This document shows positions 51,310 through 60,507 of a stretch of DNA of 64,000 nt, piece by piece. The notes beneath the pieces are model-generated. The model had not been told where the DNA came from. It worked only from the letters and a program-made list of their open reading frames with translations, and searched no databases. The stretch spans positions 2,542,001-2,606,000 of the forward strand of contig NZ_CP195105.1 of the NCBI RefSeq assembly GCF_051175565.1. The letters are read 5' to 3'. Source of the DNA: Daejeonia sp002484105 (GTDB taxonomy: Bacteria; Bacteroidota; Bacteroidia; Flavobacteriales; Weeksellaceae). Numbering within the stretch: position 1 is the first letter of the stretch; every line of letters begins with the position of its first letter. The position numbers were made by a program, and so were the translations under genes.

Positions 51310-54300
51310 CTATTGGAATTTCTTTGTATACAAATGCCCACTATCCAACAAAATCTTGATTATACCGGGTATTTTCCCCGGTAAATGAATTATACAATGT
51401 ACTGTTTCGGGATTTGTTGCCACCATTAGACGGCCTGACATATCATAAATTCGTATTTCATTGATTTTCACGGGGCTTTTTACGTGCAACATCTCTAATT
51501 CTTTATAAATCAAAACTTCATTTTTCGGTGAATAATTTTCAGTATCTAAAACAAAATTATTGCGATAAACAAGCTCAAACCGATGATCCATACTCCCTTT
51601 CGACAACGAGAACTGATAAGAACTTTCTTTCAGGTTGGTTTCGGTATTTTCTGCGTTATCTCTTAAAATTATGGGAATCTCTCCGTCGAAAATACCTTCA
51701 GTACCCGACAGCCGCAGGCCAAATATACCTTCCTCCACGACATTAATTCCTAATCTCACCACATCATTCTCATGAAAATAATTTTTACCCTGTATCAGCA
51801 ACCGATAATCATCCAGAACGGTATATAAAGACGTCCCATCGCCCATTAATATTGAATCAAAAATATCCAGACCATCCTTCCCGCCGCCATACGAAAGGGC
51901 AGTACTGTAAGAAATTCCCGAGGGTGTGATCAGGCTTATCCACAATTTCCCTTTGCCCGGACTTTTATAATTTGGCCGGTTCACTGTGGAAGCAACGCCC
52001 ACAAACCTCTGCTTATTACTGAATTTCACATAATTGCCTAACGCTTTTATAATAAAAGCCTGCCCCGGGCGTATTGACCCGTTTATAATTCCCGTCAAAC
52101 CATCAAGTTCGGACGCACTTTCGTTCCAGGTTTCCGAAGCTGCGTTAAAGACGGCCCATGAGCTTGCACCTGCTCCAGTTTGAACAGTATTTTGAGCCAA
52201 TTTATTATTCCAAAAATAAAAAGAAGCATCAATAGTTGATTGATTCTGTTGGTAAAAAAACGAAAGATTAAAATTAGAAGGATAAGGATTTCCTACCGCA
52301 TGATAGGCATTCCCGTTCTGGTTCGGCATCGGATTTAAAGACAGTATGAGACGTCCGTTATTGGGCACTCCACGAAATACTACTTCACTATTAGCCGGTG
52401 TTTTTACAGAATATCCCTGTCCTGCCACGGAATAAGCAGGATTACCCAATACGGTATAATAATCCGTAGCGGTATTATATGCCATGACATACTGTGGTAT
52501 TCCTGGGTGGAAGATTTGATACATGTTCTGATTTGCAACAGGCGAACTCCAAAGTAGGTATTTGTTTGTAAGAATATTCGGATTCAGAAAGGTTTCCCTG
52601 CGAACGAAGATTTCTCCGGTATTTTCGTTGGATTCTACATCATTAATCTGGACAAGACTGCCGTCATGCTCAATAATAAAGTTATCTGCTCCGGCAGTTT
52701 TTACTTTTCCGTTTATCACAAGCGTGTAATCTTTAGGAATTGTCAGGCGGGCTTGTGCATCCACTTCCAAATCATTCCGCACAAACACATGATCTTCAAT
52801 GGTTTTATCGGACGAATTTTCGGACGAAAGATGGTCATCTCCCATAATTTTCAGATTATAATAGCCTCCTGTTTCAAGATTATCCTGATCTTGCAATAAA
52901 GGTTTAAAGGCAGTAATCTTCTGGTTTCCGTTGCGTTTATATATTATTATACTCTCATTATCCAGTATTATCTCCGGAAGGTTAACTGATTTTATCGCTG
53001 TTGCACTACCGCCATGAAATCCATCCGGATTATCTACTATCAATATGCCTCCTGACTTCACTCGAAAAGTTCCGGAAGGCTGAAACGTAAGCCCTCCCGT
53101 TTCCGTTGTCCCGATCGAGACATTGGTTCCTGAAACTTCAATATGAAGATATTCTTTAGGCGGATTTCCTGTTCTTACTTTAATGGCAGAATTTCCTGTA
53201 AATTCAATGACTCCACCAGTAAGGGAATACTTTCCTCCGAGACCTGGCTGTGTCTGTCCGCGCGAAATTCTGTATCGTCCGCCTGACATTGTAAGTTTAC
53301 CATCTTCAGAAGTAGCATCGGCAAAACCATTGGAAGGAGCATCTATTACAGTTCCTTTTCTGATTTCAAGTTCGCCGGCACTGGTTAAATACTTTAAACC
53401 ATTCACGCTAAAGTTAAGATTATCATGCTGTGGACTATTGGTGGTTGCGAGTTCCACAATAACTCTTTTAGCAGAAGCTATTCCCGGAAGTCCGTTTCCT
53501 GACTCCTGGTTTTCTTTCCCAATATAATGGTAGATGGCGTCCTGATCGTATATACGATTTGTGGTAGAGCTTCCAATCTGTACATTGCCATTATAGTTTC
53601 CACCATTGGTGATTCCCTGAGGGGAGGTTATTTTCAGATACGAATCTTTTTCAGCAATAAATTTCTGTCCATACTGGTTTTCATTCCTGATGATATTTAA
53701 AGCTAATGATCCCGTATTCTCATTGTCAAAACCAAAATCCATAACAGCTCCGCCCTTTATGGTAAGAGAAGCATTGGTTCCCATAATGAGATCTTTTTTC
53801 AGCCTGCGGTAGCCACTGGAAATTTCTATGGGAACTGAGATAACAGGCACCGCAACATCGATAAATCTTATATCCTCTTCATCACCGTTCATAAGTATCA
53901 GTTTTTTGGCGCCTACATTCATGATAGATGATACGGAAGCAGCGACGAACAAATGGCCTCCAACTGAAACACTTCCACTGTGACCACTCTCACTGCCCTG
54001 ATAATTATACTGAAGACAGAAAAGGTCATCACTGAAATTTCTGAGATCTCCCCGGATAATAAAACTGTTGTATTGCCCGGAACCTGAAAAGCGTGTTGCA
54101 AAATTGAACCATCCGTCGTGAATAATCAGATTTCCATTCACCAGCAACCCTGATCCTGTTGCAGAAGTCGCCGTAATAAAATAAATAGTACTCTGATTTC
54201 GGATTTCAAGGTTATTTTCGCAAAGGTTCAGCATCGGGATATCCGTATCTTCCAAAAGTGTCCAGTTGCTGATCATTATTCCGGTAGCTGCAAATTCCAG

Positions 54301-54996
54301 AAATAAATTACCAAATTTATATCCAGCAGCATTATCGGCAATAGAGTAATAATTGGCTATATTACTGATAAGTGCGGCGCTGGCTACATCCAAAAATTTC
54401 CAGTTTTGGATACGGACAGAAGAACCGTTTTTAAAATCCTCTGTTCCCGCCCAGAAGGGGTGGCCTGCAAATATCGAAGGATTATCAAGAATCAAAACAC
54501 CACTGTCCTCCACTATCAAAAAAGCATTTGCAAGATGTATATCTCCGGCAATTGTAAGCACACCACCCGGCTTCACTGCCAGCTTCTTCTGCGCGGCCAG
54601 AAAAAAAGGCCATTCGGAAAACTGACTATTGGCCTGAATCTGTTCTATGAAAAGTTCTCCGCCATTGATGACAATAATATCACTAACGTATGTATTCTGC
54701 GCGCTGTCTCCTGCAGATATAGCGGACTTGTCAACAATAATTCTTCCGGCAGGTTTATAATTCTGCAAACTTTCGCTACGCAAGATCCAGACACCGTCCT
54801 GCATTATTTCCCATGAGTTTTCATCAGCAAAAGAAATATATCCGGAAACCGGCCGCACATCCCCCTCCTGAAACTCAAAATCACTGTTTTTCGTATTTCC
54901 AAAATCCAGCAAATAACCTGTTTCTGCCGCATAAAAAAACTGCAGTGGCATCACAATGACCATGAATATCAATGTAAAAAATTCCTGAGTTTTCAT
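51310..54996 (-). CDS. Large secreted protein with a T9SS-type C-terminal sorting domain
   Basis: A 1228-residue exported protein. Signal peptide about 1-24 (MKTQEFFTLIFMVIVMPLQF). The long middle (about 100-800) is repetitive, with many short strands of the GGxLxIxxG kind (GGVLTIAGDIHLANAFLIVEDSGVLILD), suggesting a beta-helix. Residues about 850-1000 contain SSPVANQNMYQIFHPG and GNPYPSNFNLSFFYQQ, seen in other Bacteroidetes surface proteins. The last 80 residues (VKSPVKINEIRIYDMSGRLM, ending YTKKFQ) look like the type A sorting domain. Adhesin-like; substrate unknown. ATG at 54996 or 54999. Confidence 0.85.
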   Translation of the reverse strand: MKTQEFFTLIFMVIVMPLQFFYAAETGYLLDFGNTKNSDFEFQEGDVRPVSGYISFADENSWEIMQDGVWILRSESLQNYKPAGRIIVDKSAISAGDSAQNTYVSDIIVINGGELFIEQIQANSQFSEWPFFLAAQKKLAVKPGGVLTIAGDIHLANAFLIVEDSGVLILDNPSIFAGHPFWAGTEDFKNGSSVRIQNWKFLDVASAALISNIANYYSIADNAAGYKFGNLFLEFAATGIMISNWTLLEDTDIPMLNLCENNLEIRNQSTIYFITATSATGSGLLVNGNLIIHDGWFNFATRFSGSGQYNSFIIRGDLRNFSDDLFCLQYNYQGSESGHSGSVSVGGHLFVAASVSSIMNVGAKKLILMNGDEEDIRFIDVAVPVISVPIEISSGYRRLKKDLIMGTNASLTIKGGAVMDFGFDNENTGSLALNIIRNENQYGQKFIAEKDSYLKITSPQGITNGGNYNGNVQIGSSTTNRIYDQDAIYHYIGKENQESGNGLPGIASAKRVIVELATTNSPQHDNLNFSVNGLKYLTSAGELEIRKGTVIDAPSNGFADATSEDGKLTMSGGRYRISRGQTQPGLGGKYSLTGGVIEFTGNSAIKVRTGNPPKEYLHIEVSGTNVSIGTTETGGLTFQPSGTFRVKSGGILIVDNPDGFHGGSATAIKSVNLPEIILDNESIIIYKRNGNQKITAFKPLLQDQDNLETGGYYNLKIMGDDHLSSENSSDKTIEDHVFVRNDLEVDAQARLTIPKDYTLVINGKVKTAGADNFIIEHDGSLVQINDVESNENTGEIFVRRETFLNPNILTNKYLLWSSPVANQNMYQIFHPGIPQYVMAYNTATDYYTVLGNPAYSVAGQGYSVKTPANSEVVFRGVPNNGRLILSLNPMPNQNGNAYHAVGNPYPSNFNLSFFYQQNQSTIDASFYFWNNKLAQNTVQTGAGASSWAVFNAASETWNESASELDGLTGIINGSIRPGQAFIIKALGNYVKFSNKQRFVGVASTVNRPNYKSPGKGKLWISLITPSGISYSTALSYGGGKDGLDIFDSILMGDGTSLYTVLDDYRLLIQGKNYFHENDVVRLGINVVEEGIFGLRLSGTEGIFDGEIPIILRDNAENTETNLKESSYQFSLSKGSMDHRFELVYRNNFVLDTENYSPKNEVLIYKELEMLHVKSPVKINEIRIYDMSGRLMVATNPETVHCIIHLPGKIPGIIKILLDSGHLYTKKFQ

Positions 54997-55099
54997 CATT
55001 ATTGTTTTTATTTGAAAAAGCGGTTTGGTTAATTTTCTATGAATTAATTTCACATAATAGCCTATATTTATCTAAGAGATCATTCATGTATTTCATCAT

Positions 55100-55369
55100 T
55101 CAGTTTGCAGGAAACTTAAATTTTACCCGGAAAAATGCGATCAGAAATATCATCGCAAAAAAAAGAACATAGAAACGGTGATTGATACATACTGTAGGAT
55201 CCCCGAGACCTCCGGGTGTGGTTCCAGAGGTTTCCAGATCATATATGTCTTCGGAATATTCAGCTTCCGATCCGGCAAATACATTGGATGTCTCCGGCTT
55301 TAGTGTTTCCGAAAACTGTGCGGGTACAAAGACAACCCAAAGTATTGTTATGAAGAAAAATAGTTTCAT
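55100..55369 (-). CDS. Small exported protein with a C-terminal membrane anchor (PID-CTERM-like)
   Basis: An 89-residue protein: signal peptide at 1-18 (ending VFVPAQ), an acidic linker, then PGGLGDPTVCINHRFY, a hydrophobic segment (VLFFAMIFLIAFF) and a short basic tail RVKFKF. This signal, G/P/D motif, membrane segment, basic end arrangement resembles PID-CTERM sorting signals of Flavobacteriia, which go with exosortase-like enzymes. The match is loose and no exosortase is in the window. It lies about 100 nt upstream of the large T9SS protein on the same strand. Confidence 0.55.
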   Translation of the reverse strand: MKLFFFITILWVVFVPAQFSETLKPETSNVFAGSEAEYSEDIYDLETSGTTPGGLGDPTVCINHRFYVLFFAMIFLIAFFRVKFKFPAN

Positions 55370-55619
55370 GTTTCATGACATTCTTCAACCGGATAGCAAA
55401 CATCAATATTTAATAAAATTCCCATAAATATACACTATTCAACAATAAATATACAAAATTTATGAAAATTTTATAAATATATACCCATATTCATATAAAA
55501 AACACTTTAAAACAAATAGTAAATATCGCTGCTCAAAACAATCAGAAATATTATTTATTTTGCATCTTACAAATAACAAAATACATTGTAAATCAAAAAA
55601 TTTAAACCATTAACAACCA

Positions 55620-55973
55620 TCACTCTTTCAGAATTTCTTCCCGCATACGTCGGGTAAGCGATGCAAAAACAAGATCGTAAGAAACATCAATAAGTTGGAG
55701 AAGCAGTTTGCGCGGAAGCCCGAAACACTGCACAGAATTCCAGTGGGTTTTGTTCATGTGCCATGCCGCTGCAATCTGCGGATAGTCGGCCCGAAGCTCT
55801 TCGCTCCATTCCGGTGTCGCTTTTGCTGAAAAAACGAGTGGATTTTTTTCCAATGCAAGAAGCACAAAGATTTTCCCACCTACTTTGAAGACCAGCGTAT
55901 CCTGATCAAACGGTAAACTTTCGGTAACTCCTTTCTTCATCAGACAATATTCGCGGATCTCTTCTGCTTGCAT
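55620..55973 (-). CDS. MmcQ/YjbR family protein
   Basis: A 117-residue protein of the MmcQ/YjbR group with a CyaY-like fold. The pattern is EEIREYCLMKKGVTESLPFD (1-22), VFKVGGKIFVLLAL, NPLVFSAKATPEWSEELR, and HMNKTHWNSVQ near 75-85. Members are described as DNA-binding, but the role is unclear. I chose the ATG at 55973, which gives the normal N-terminus; the upstream open frame is probably chance. It is divergent from the next gene. Confidence 0.88.
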   Translation of the reverse strand: MQAEEIREYCLMKKGVTESLPFDQDTLVFKVGGKIFVLLALEKNPLVFSAKATPEWSEELRADYPQIAAAWHMNKTHWNSVQCFGLPRKLLLQLIDVSYDLVFASLTRRMREEILKE

Positions 55974-56060
55974 TTTGTAGTTTTTTTTTGACAGGCTTAA
56001 ATTACAGCTTTTTCGGCAAACTGCGGGAAAAACCGTACCTTCACACCAACATTCATCAGT

Positions 56061-56708
56061 ATGAAAGCAGTCGTAATCGGCGCTACAGGCGCCACGGGAA
56101 CAGAACTCGTGCAGAAACTTCAGGAAGATCCGGAGATCGAGAAAATTATCATCTTCGTGAGAAAAATGCCCGAAAAAAATCTTCCGAAAGTAACGGCTTA
56201 TGTGGTGGATTTCAACCATCCGGAAAGTTGGAAACACTTTGTCTTTGGCGACATTGCCTTTTCGTGTCTCGGAACTACTCTGAAAGATGCCGGTAGCAAA
56301 ACGGAACAGTACAAGGTAGATTTCACATATCAATTTCAGTTTGCGCAAGCCGCACGCGAAAACGGTATCCGGCAGTTTGTGCTGGTTTCTGCATACGGTG
56401 CATCCGGAAAATCACTGATTTTCTATTCGCGCATGAAAGGCGAACTGGAAGAAGCAGTAAGAAAACTGAATTTCCCGAAACTTGTCATCTTCCGGCCGGG
56501 AATGCTGGACCGCAAAAAGGAACGCCGCAACAACGAAACCCTTGCTTTGAAGGCCATTCGTTTCCTCAATACGCTGGGACTGTTCAAAAACCAACAGCCT
56601 TTACCCGTTGACAGGCTTGCCCAAGCAATGATCAATGCCAATAAAAAGTGTCCGGAAGGCACCACTGTTATCAGCGGCCCGAAAATTTTTGAAACAGCAG
56701 AAAAGTAG
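56061..56708 (+). CDS. NAD(P)-binding oxidoreductase-like protein (atypical SDR)
   Basis: A 215-residue Rossmann-fold protein. The dinucleotide site is VVIGATGATGTELVQKL (4-20), followed by IIIFVRK, the second strand. DIAFSCLGTTLKDAGSK (about 71) and FVLVSAYGASGKSLIFYSRMKGELE (about 112) match the atypical SDR group that includes Htatip2-like proteins. YSRMKGE has the Tyr-x3-Lys spacing of SDR catalysis. Substrate unknown. It ends 6 nt before the convergent glutathione peroxidase gene. Confidence 0.85.
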   Translation: MKAVVIGATGATGTELVQKLQEDPEIEKIIIFVRKMPEKNLPKVTAYVVDFNHPESWKHFVFGDIAFSCLGTTLKDAGSKTEQYKVDFTYQFQFAQAARENGIRQFVLVSAYGASGKSLIFYSRMKGELEEAVRKLNFPKLVIFRPGMLDRKKERRNNETLALKAIRFLNTLGLFKNQQPLPVDRLAQAMINANKKCPEGTTVISGPKIFETAEK

Positions 56709-56714
56709 ATTTTT

Positions 56715-57287
56715 TTATTTCTTCAGATATTTGGTAATAGCCTCATCGGTAGGTTTCGTGGTACTGACGAACGAATCAATCAGATGTCCATTTTCATCCA
56801 GAAGGAACTTGGTAAAATTCCAAAGAATAGTGGTGTTTTTTACTCCATTCAGGCTTTTTTCAGTAAGATATTTAAAAACAGGTGCAGTATCGTCACCCTT
56901 TACTGAAACTTTTGCTGCCATCGGAAAGGTTACTCCGTAATTTTTCTGGCAGAAGGCACCGATTTCTTCATTGCTTCCGGGCTCCTGCGCTCCAAAATTA
57001 TTGGCCGGGAACCCCACAATCACAAGGTGGTCTTTATATTCGTTATAGAGTTTTTCCAGATCAGCATACTGAGGCGTAAAACCACATTTGGAGGCGGTAT
57101 TGACAACAAGGATTTTCTTTCCCTTAAAATCTGCAAAATTGATGTCGTCTCCCAACAAACCTTCTACCTTAAAATCATAAATGGATTTTGCAGCGGGCTG
57201 CGCCGTTTTGCGGATATCTGTTTTCTTTTGTGCGCAATTCTGGAAAAAGGCAAAAACAGAAAGCATTAAAATGAACATCTTTTTCAT
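56715..57287 (-). CDS. Glutathione peroxidase family protein (cysteine type, exported)
   Basis: A 190-residue peroxidase. It has cysteine, not selenocysteine, at C68 in NTASKCGFTPQY, with GFPANNFGAQEPGSNEEI and LWNFTKFLLDENG supplying the Gln and Trp-Asn of the active site. The N-terminus MKKMFILMLSVFAFFQNC ends in a possible lipobox with C18, suggesting a periplasmic lipoprotein. Such proteins mostly use thioredoxin. The ATG at 57287 begins the signal. It follows another - strand gene by 11 nt. Confidence 0.92.
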   Translation of the reverse strand: MKKMFILMLSVFAFFQNCAQKKTDIRKTAQPAAKSIYDFKVEGLLGDDINFADFKGKKILVVNTASKCGFTPQYADLEKLYNEYKDHLVIVGFPANNFGAQEPGSNEEIGAFCQKNYGVTFPMAAKVSVKGDDTAPVFKYLTEKSLNGVKNTTILWNFTKFLLDENGHLIDSFVSTTKPTDEAITKYLKK

Positions 57288-57298
57288 GACGCTGGTTT

Positions 57299-57961
57299 TC
57301 AAAATTTGAATGTATTTTCAGGAAATACCTTGTTGATCTCTATTTTGCTTACGCTGATGACATAGTCGCTGTCCTTTTTGGGACTGTTGCTGGAAATCCT
57401 GAAAGGAAAAATCAGATTGCCTACTTTCCGGTAATCGGAATAGTCCAGAGTTTCGTCTTTTTTCTGCTCACGAACCAGCATAAAAGTATTCACATCAAAA
57501 TAATAGATATTATGATTGACGTTTTTGGTCAACTGTACTTTATAGCAGAATGTATTGCCTATTTTTTCCTTGCCGAGCAGCTGCGCGGTAAAGCCTTTGT
57601 TTTCCCAGTCGATAAAGTCATTGTCAAAACTTTCGGGTTCATAATTGGGATACTCCTGAAGTTTGTTGGTTGCATAGTTCATCGCATAACCTTTTTTGCC
57701 ATTGTACCCTTCAATAGCTGTTTCTTTTTTGTTGATCACAATCGAAGTTTTGGTAAGGTTGGGGCGTTGCTGGTAGATATGGATGGGATATTCTTCCTTC
57801 AGGCCCAGCGTTACTTTTCCAGTAAGGATCACGGAATTCAGAAGTTTCCAGTTGGTAAGGCCTCCTGAATTGGTGATATTTTTTTCAATTATTTCTACCG
57901 CCGTCTGCGAAAACATGAAATGCGAAAAAACCACTGCGAAAACCAAAAATATTCTTTTCAT
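57299..57961 (-). CDS. Secreted LolA/outer-membrane-lipoprotein-sorting-like protein
   Basis: A 220-residue exported protein. Signal peptide 1-18 (ending HFMFSQ). The pattern TAVEIIEKNITNSGG, then LLNSVILTGKV, IYQQRPNLTKTSIVINKKETAIEGYNGKKGYAM, and YYFDVNTFMLVREQK, resembles the LolA/LppX half-barrel fold used to carry lipids or lipoproteins through the periplasm. It is not the standard LolA and its cargo is unknown. It precedes the peroxidase by 11 nt and the two are probably an operon. Confidence 0.75.
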   Translation of the reverse strand: MKRIFLVFAVVFSHFMFSQTAVEIIEKNITNSGGLTNWKLLNSVILTGKVTLGLKEEYPIHIYQQRPNLTKTSIVINKKETAIEGYNGKKGYAMNYATNKLQEYPNYEPESFDNDFIDWENKGFTAQLLGKEKIGNTFCYKVQLTKNVNHNIYYFDVNTFMLVREQKKDETLDYSDYRKVGNLIFPFRISSNSPKKDSDYVISVSKIEINKVFPENTFKF

Positions 57962-58075
57962 AATTTTTATTGAAGAATTCCAAAGATAAAGTATTTGAAA
58001 GAAAGCCACCTTCTATTTAAGAAATTTTAAGAATCCATAGAGCAGCAACTTGATATCCGTATCTTTTATCAGAAG

Positions 58076-58801
58076 TTACTTCAGCAGTGTCTTTGCTTTT
58101 TCAAGATCTTCCGGAACATCGATGCCCACGCCTACAAAATCGGTTTCTATCATCCTGATTTTCATACCGTACTCAAGATAGCGGATACATTCTATTTTTT
58201 CGGCTTTTTCGAGCGGCGTCATCGGAAGCCGCGCAAAGTCCAGCAATGCCTTTTTCCGGAAAGCATAAACGCCAACATGTTTGAAATAGACTACCTCGAC
58301 TGCCAAATCGCGGTGATATGGAATTACCGAACGGCTGAAATAAAGTGCAAAACCGTCATTGTCAGTAATCACCTTCACATTGTTCGGGCTTTCAATCTCG
58401 CTGGGATCCGTCATCCTGATTTTCAGCGAAGCGAGAGAAATCTCCTGTTTGTCATCCTGGCCAAATACCGAAATCAGCTGACGGAGTGGCTCTGTTTTCA
58501 AAAAAGGTTCGTCTCCCTGCACATTCACCACAATATCACATTCTATATCTTTTACCGCCTCTGCAATGCGGTCGCTGCCCGTTTCATGCTGCCCCGTCAT
58601 CACCGATTTCCCACCAAAAGATGTTATCTCATCAAAGATAATTTCAGAATCCGTTGCGACAAAAACCTCGTCAAAAAGACCGGTCTCCACTACATTCCGG
58701 TAAGTGGTGGCAATAATGGTTCTTTCTCCGAGCTTTTGCATCAGTTTCCCCGGAAAACGGCTTGCCTGATACCGCGCAGGGATTACAGCGATAATTTTCA
58801 T
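58076..58801 (-). CDS. kdsB: 3-deoxy-manno-octulosonate cytidylyltransferase
   Basis: A 241-residue enzyme that activates Kdo with CTP for lipopolysaccharide synthesis. The nucleotide-binding start IAVIPARYQASRFPGKLM (3-20), ETGSDRIAEAVKD (about 78), VNVQGDEPFL (about 94) and the end VGIDVPEDLEKA mark the family. Length is standard. Together with lgt and yidD it reflects envelope building in this window. An esterase gene lies 30 nt upstream on the same strand and may be in the same operon. Confidence 0.96.
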   Translation of the reverse strand: MKIIAVIPARYQASRFPGKLMQKLGERTIIATTYRNVVETGLFDEVFVATDSEIIFDEITSFGGKSVMTGQHETGSDRIAEAVKDIECDIVVNVQGDEPFLKTEPLRQLISVFGQDDKQEISLASLKIRMTDPSEIESPNNVKVITDNDGFALYFSRSVIPYHRDLAVEVVYFKHVGVYAFRKKALLDFARLPMTPLEKAEKIECIRYLEYGMKIRMIETDFVGVGIDVPEDLEKAKTLLK

Positions 58802-58831
58802 GATCTTTATATTGCTCTTTTTTTTGAAATT

Positions 58832-59476
58832 CTACAGCTGGCCCTGAAGGAAATCCATCAGATCCATATAATTTTTCTGGTTGACGCCGTGGCCACTCAT
58901 ATACTCACGAAAGGTAAAATAACATCCGAGATCATACAGCAGGTCGGCAGCCTTCCTTCCCCATTCCAGGGGTATCACCGCATCATCAGTCCCATGCGAA
59001 ACAAAAAACTTCAGCTGATGAAGGGCTTTTTTGTCCTTGGAGATTCTCCTCAGTAGTCGGGCTTCCGGATACGAACTCAGACAGGCTACTTTGGAAAAAA
59101 TTTCCGGATAGGTGAGTGCCAGCGCATAACTGAGCACTCCACCCTGACTGAAACCACAAAGATGCGTATGGCTGCCCCGTAATCCATAGCGTATTCTGAT
59201 GTCCTGACAGGAGGAGATCACGGCTTTCAGGGCTTCCACAGCCTGTGGAACATCCACAAACCGGTCTGCGTCATTAAAATCGATATCATACCAGGAATAT
59301 CCGCCAAACGGTGCCTGCAGCGGCGCTCTGAAACTGACAATCAGCCAGTCAGAAGGCAGCGTTTCCCGGAAAGAAAACAAATCTTCCTCATTGCTTCCAA
59401 AACCATGCAGCATAAGCAACAGAGGCGTTTCGGGGGTGATGACTTCCGGCTCGCGGACAAGATACGGTAACTCCAT
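58832..59476 (-). CDS. Phospholipase/carboxylesterase-type alpha/beta hydrolase
   Basis: A 214-residue alpha/beta hydrolase. The oxyanion motif LLMLHGFGSNEEDL (20-33), the nucleophile S110 in LCGFSQGG, the acid in SHGTDDAVIP (about 163) and the histidine in MSGHGVN (about 195) form the catalytic set. It belongs to the YpfH/acyl-protein thioesterase group of serine esterases. Substrate unknown. The ATG at 59476 gives the normal family start; the frame continues upstream to 59521. Confidence 0.88.
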   Translation of the reverse strand: MELPYLVREPEVITPETPLLLMLHGFGSNEEDLFSFRETLPSDWLIVSFRAPLQAPFGGYSWYDIDFNDADRFVDVPQAVEALKAVISSCQDIRIRYGLRGSHTHLCGFSQGGVLSYALALTYPEIFSKVACLSSYPEARLLRRISKDKKALHQLKFFVSHGTDDAVIPLEWGRKAADLLYDLGCYFTFREYMSGHGVNQKNYMDLMDFLQGQL

Positions 59477-59599
59477 AACAGCAAAGATAACCTTTAGAAA
59501 CGGATAAATGAAACGATGCATAACAAAAACCGTCCGCGGACAGCCACAGACGGTTGATAAATAAGAATCTAAAATATTTACATCATCCTTTTGCAGGGA

Positions 59600-60178
59600 T
59601 TATTTCTGTTCTCCAAGTTCAAAATCACCTTTGATTCTTACCTCATCACTGATCATGGCTTCCGGGAATTTGGGTCCGACACCGAAGTCAGATCTTTTCA
59701 GTGTCCCTACAAACTGATAGGAATACGTATTGGCTTTACTCATTGGATTAACAACAGAACCTTTATAAATCAGTTTTACGGTGACCGGTTTTGTAACTCC
59801 GTGGAAGCTCAGGTTTCCGCTCAGGGTATAGACATTTTTGGTTTTTGTTTTGGCAATGGAAGTTGTGGTGAAGGTCAGTTCAGGATACTGGGCAGCATCG
59901 AAGAAATCTGCACTTTTCAGGTGATTGTCCCTGGCTTCAACATGGGTATCAATAGAGTTGATATCCGCTTTGAAACTGAATTTGGAATCTACAAAGTTTT
60001 TGTCGTTGGTATTCAGTGTGAGGCTTACGGTATCAAAATTACCGGTGATATCGTTGATGCCGAGATGGGTAACTTCAAACTGCATTCTGGAATGTGCAGG
60101 GTCGGAAACAAGAGTTCTCTGGGCAAATACAGATACTGCAAACATGGCTACTGCAGCAAGTGACATTAATTTTTTCAT
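59600..60178 (-). CDS. YceI family protein (secreted form)
   Basis: A 192-residue periplasmic lipid-binding YceI protein. Signal peptide 1-19 (ending AVSVFAQ). The mature domain RTLVSDPAHSRMQFEVTHLGINDITGNFD, then KSADFFDAAQYPELTFTT and NLSFHGVTKPVTVKLIYKG, and RSDFGVGPKFP match the family. It is a diverged paralogue of the cytoplasmic copy at 50652, with a longer linker. A TACTTTTG -7 box lies upstream at 60213-60220 on the - strand. Confidence 0.93.
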   Translation of the reverse strand: MKKLMSLAAVAMFAVSVFAQRTLVSDPAHSRMQFEVTHLGINDITGNFDTVSLTLNTNDKNFVDSKFSFKADINSIDTHVEARDNHLKSADFFDAAQYPELTFTTTSIAKTKTKNVYTLSGNLSFHGVTKPVTVKLIYKGSVVNPMSKANTYSYQFVGTLKRSDFGVGPKFPEAMISDEVRIKGDFELGEQK

Positions 60179-60507
60179 TTTCTATTGTTTTAAATGTTAA
60201 ATTTTGATGAGGCAAAAGTATTCAAATTAAAACACCTGCCACATTGATGTATGGTAAGATAGGAATTTTCCGGCAGATATTTTTTTAAAATTTCCGGATA
60301 TCCATTATTACAGATTCCATCAGATCTTGACAGAAGCATGTTAATTCCGCTGCCTATTTTAAAAACAACCTTAAAAAACCAGCGATATAATTAATTCTTT
60401 AACAGTTTTTTTTAATGGTTTAAATTAACAGCATAACATCTTTTAATTACGCCGATAAAAACGTAAATTTGGACACATTATTTTTAATCAAAAAAAGCAG
60501 AAATAAC
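60179..60507. other. Divergent intergenic region, 329 nt
   Basis: No gene seen. It holds the -7 box of the YceI gene (complement of 60213-60220) and TAAATTTG at 60464-60471, about 37 nt before the pruA ATG. The TTTG partner 19 nt upstream of the latter is absent, so the pruA promoter may need an activator. Confidence 0.45.
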
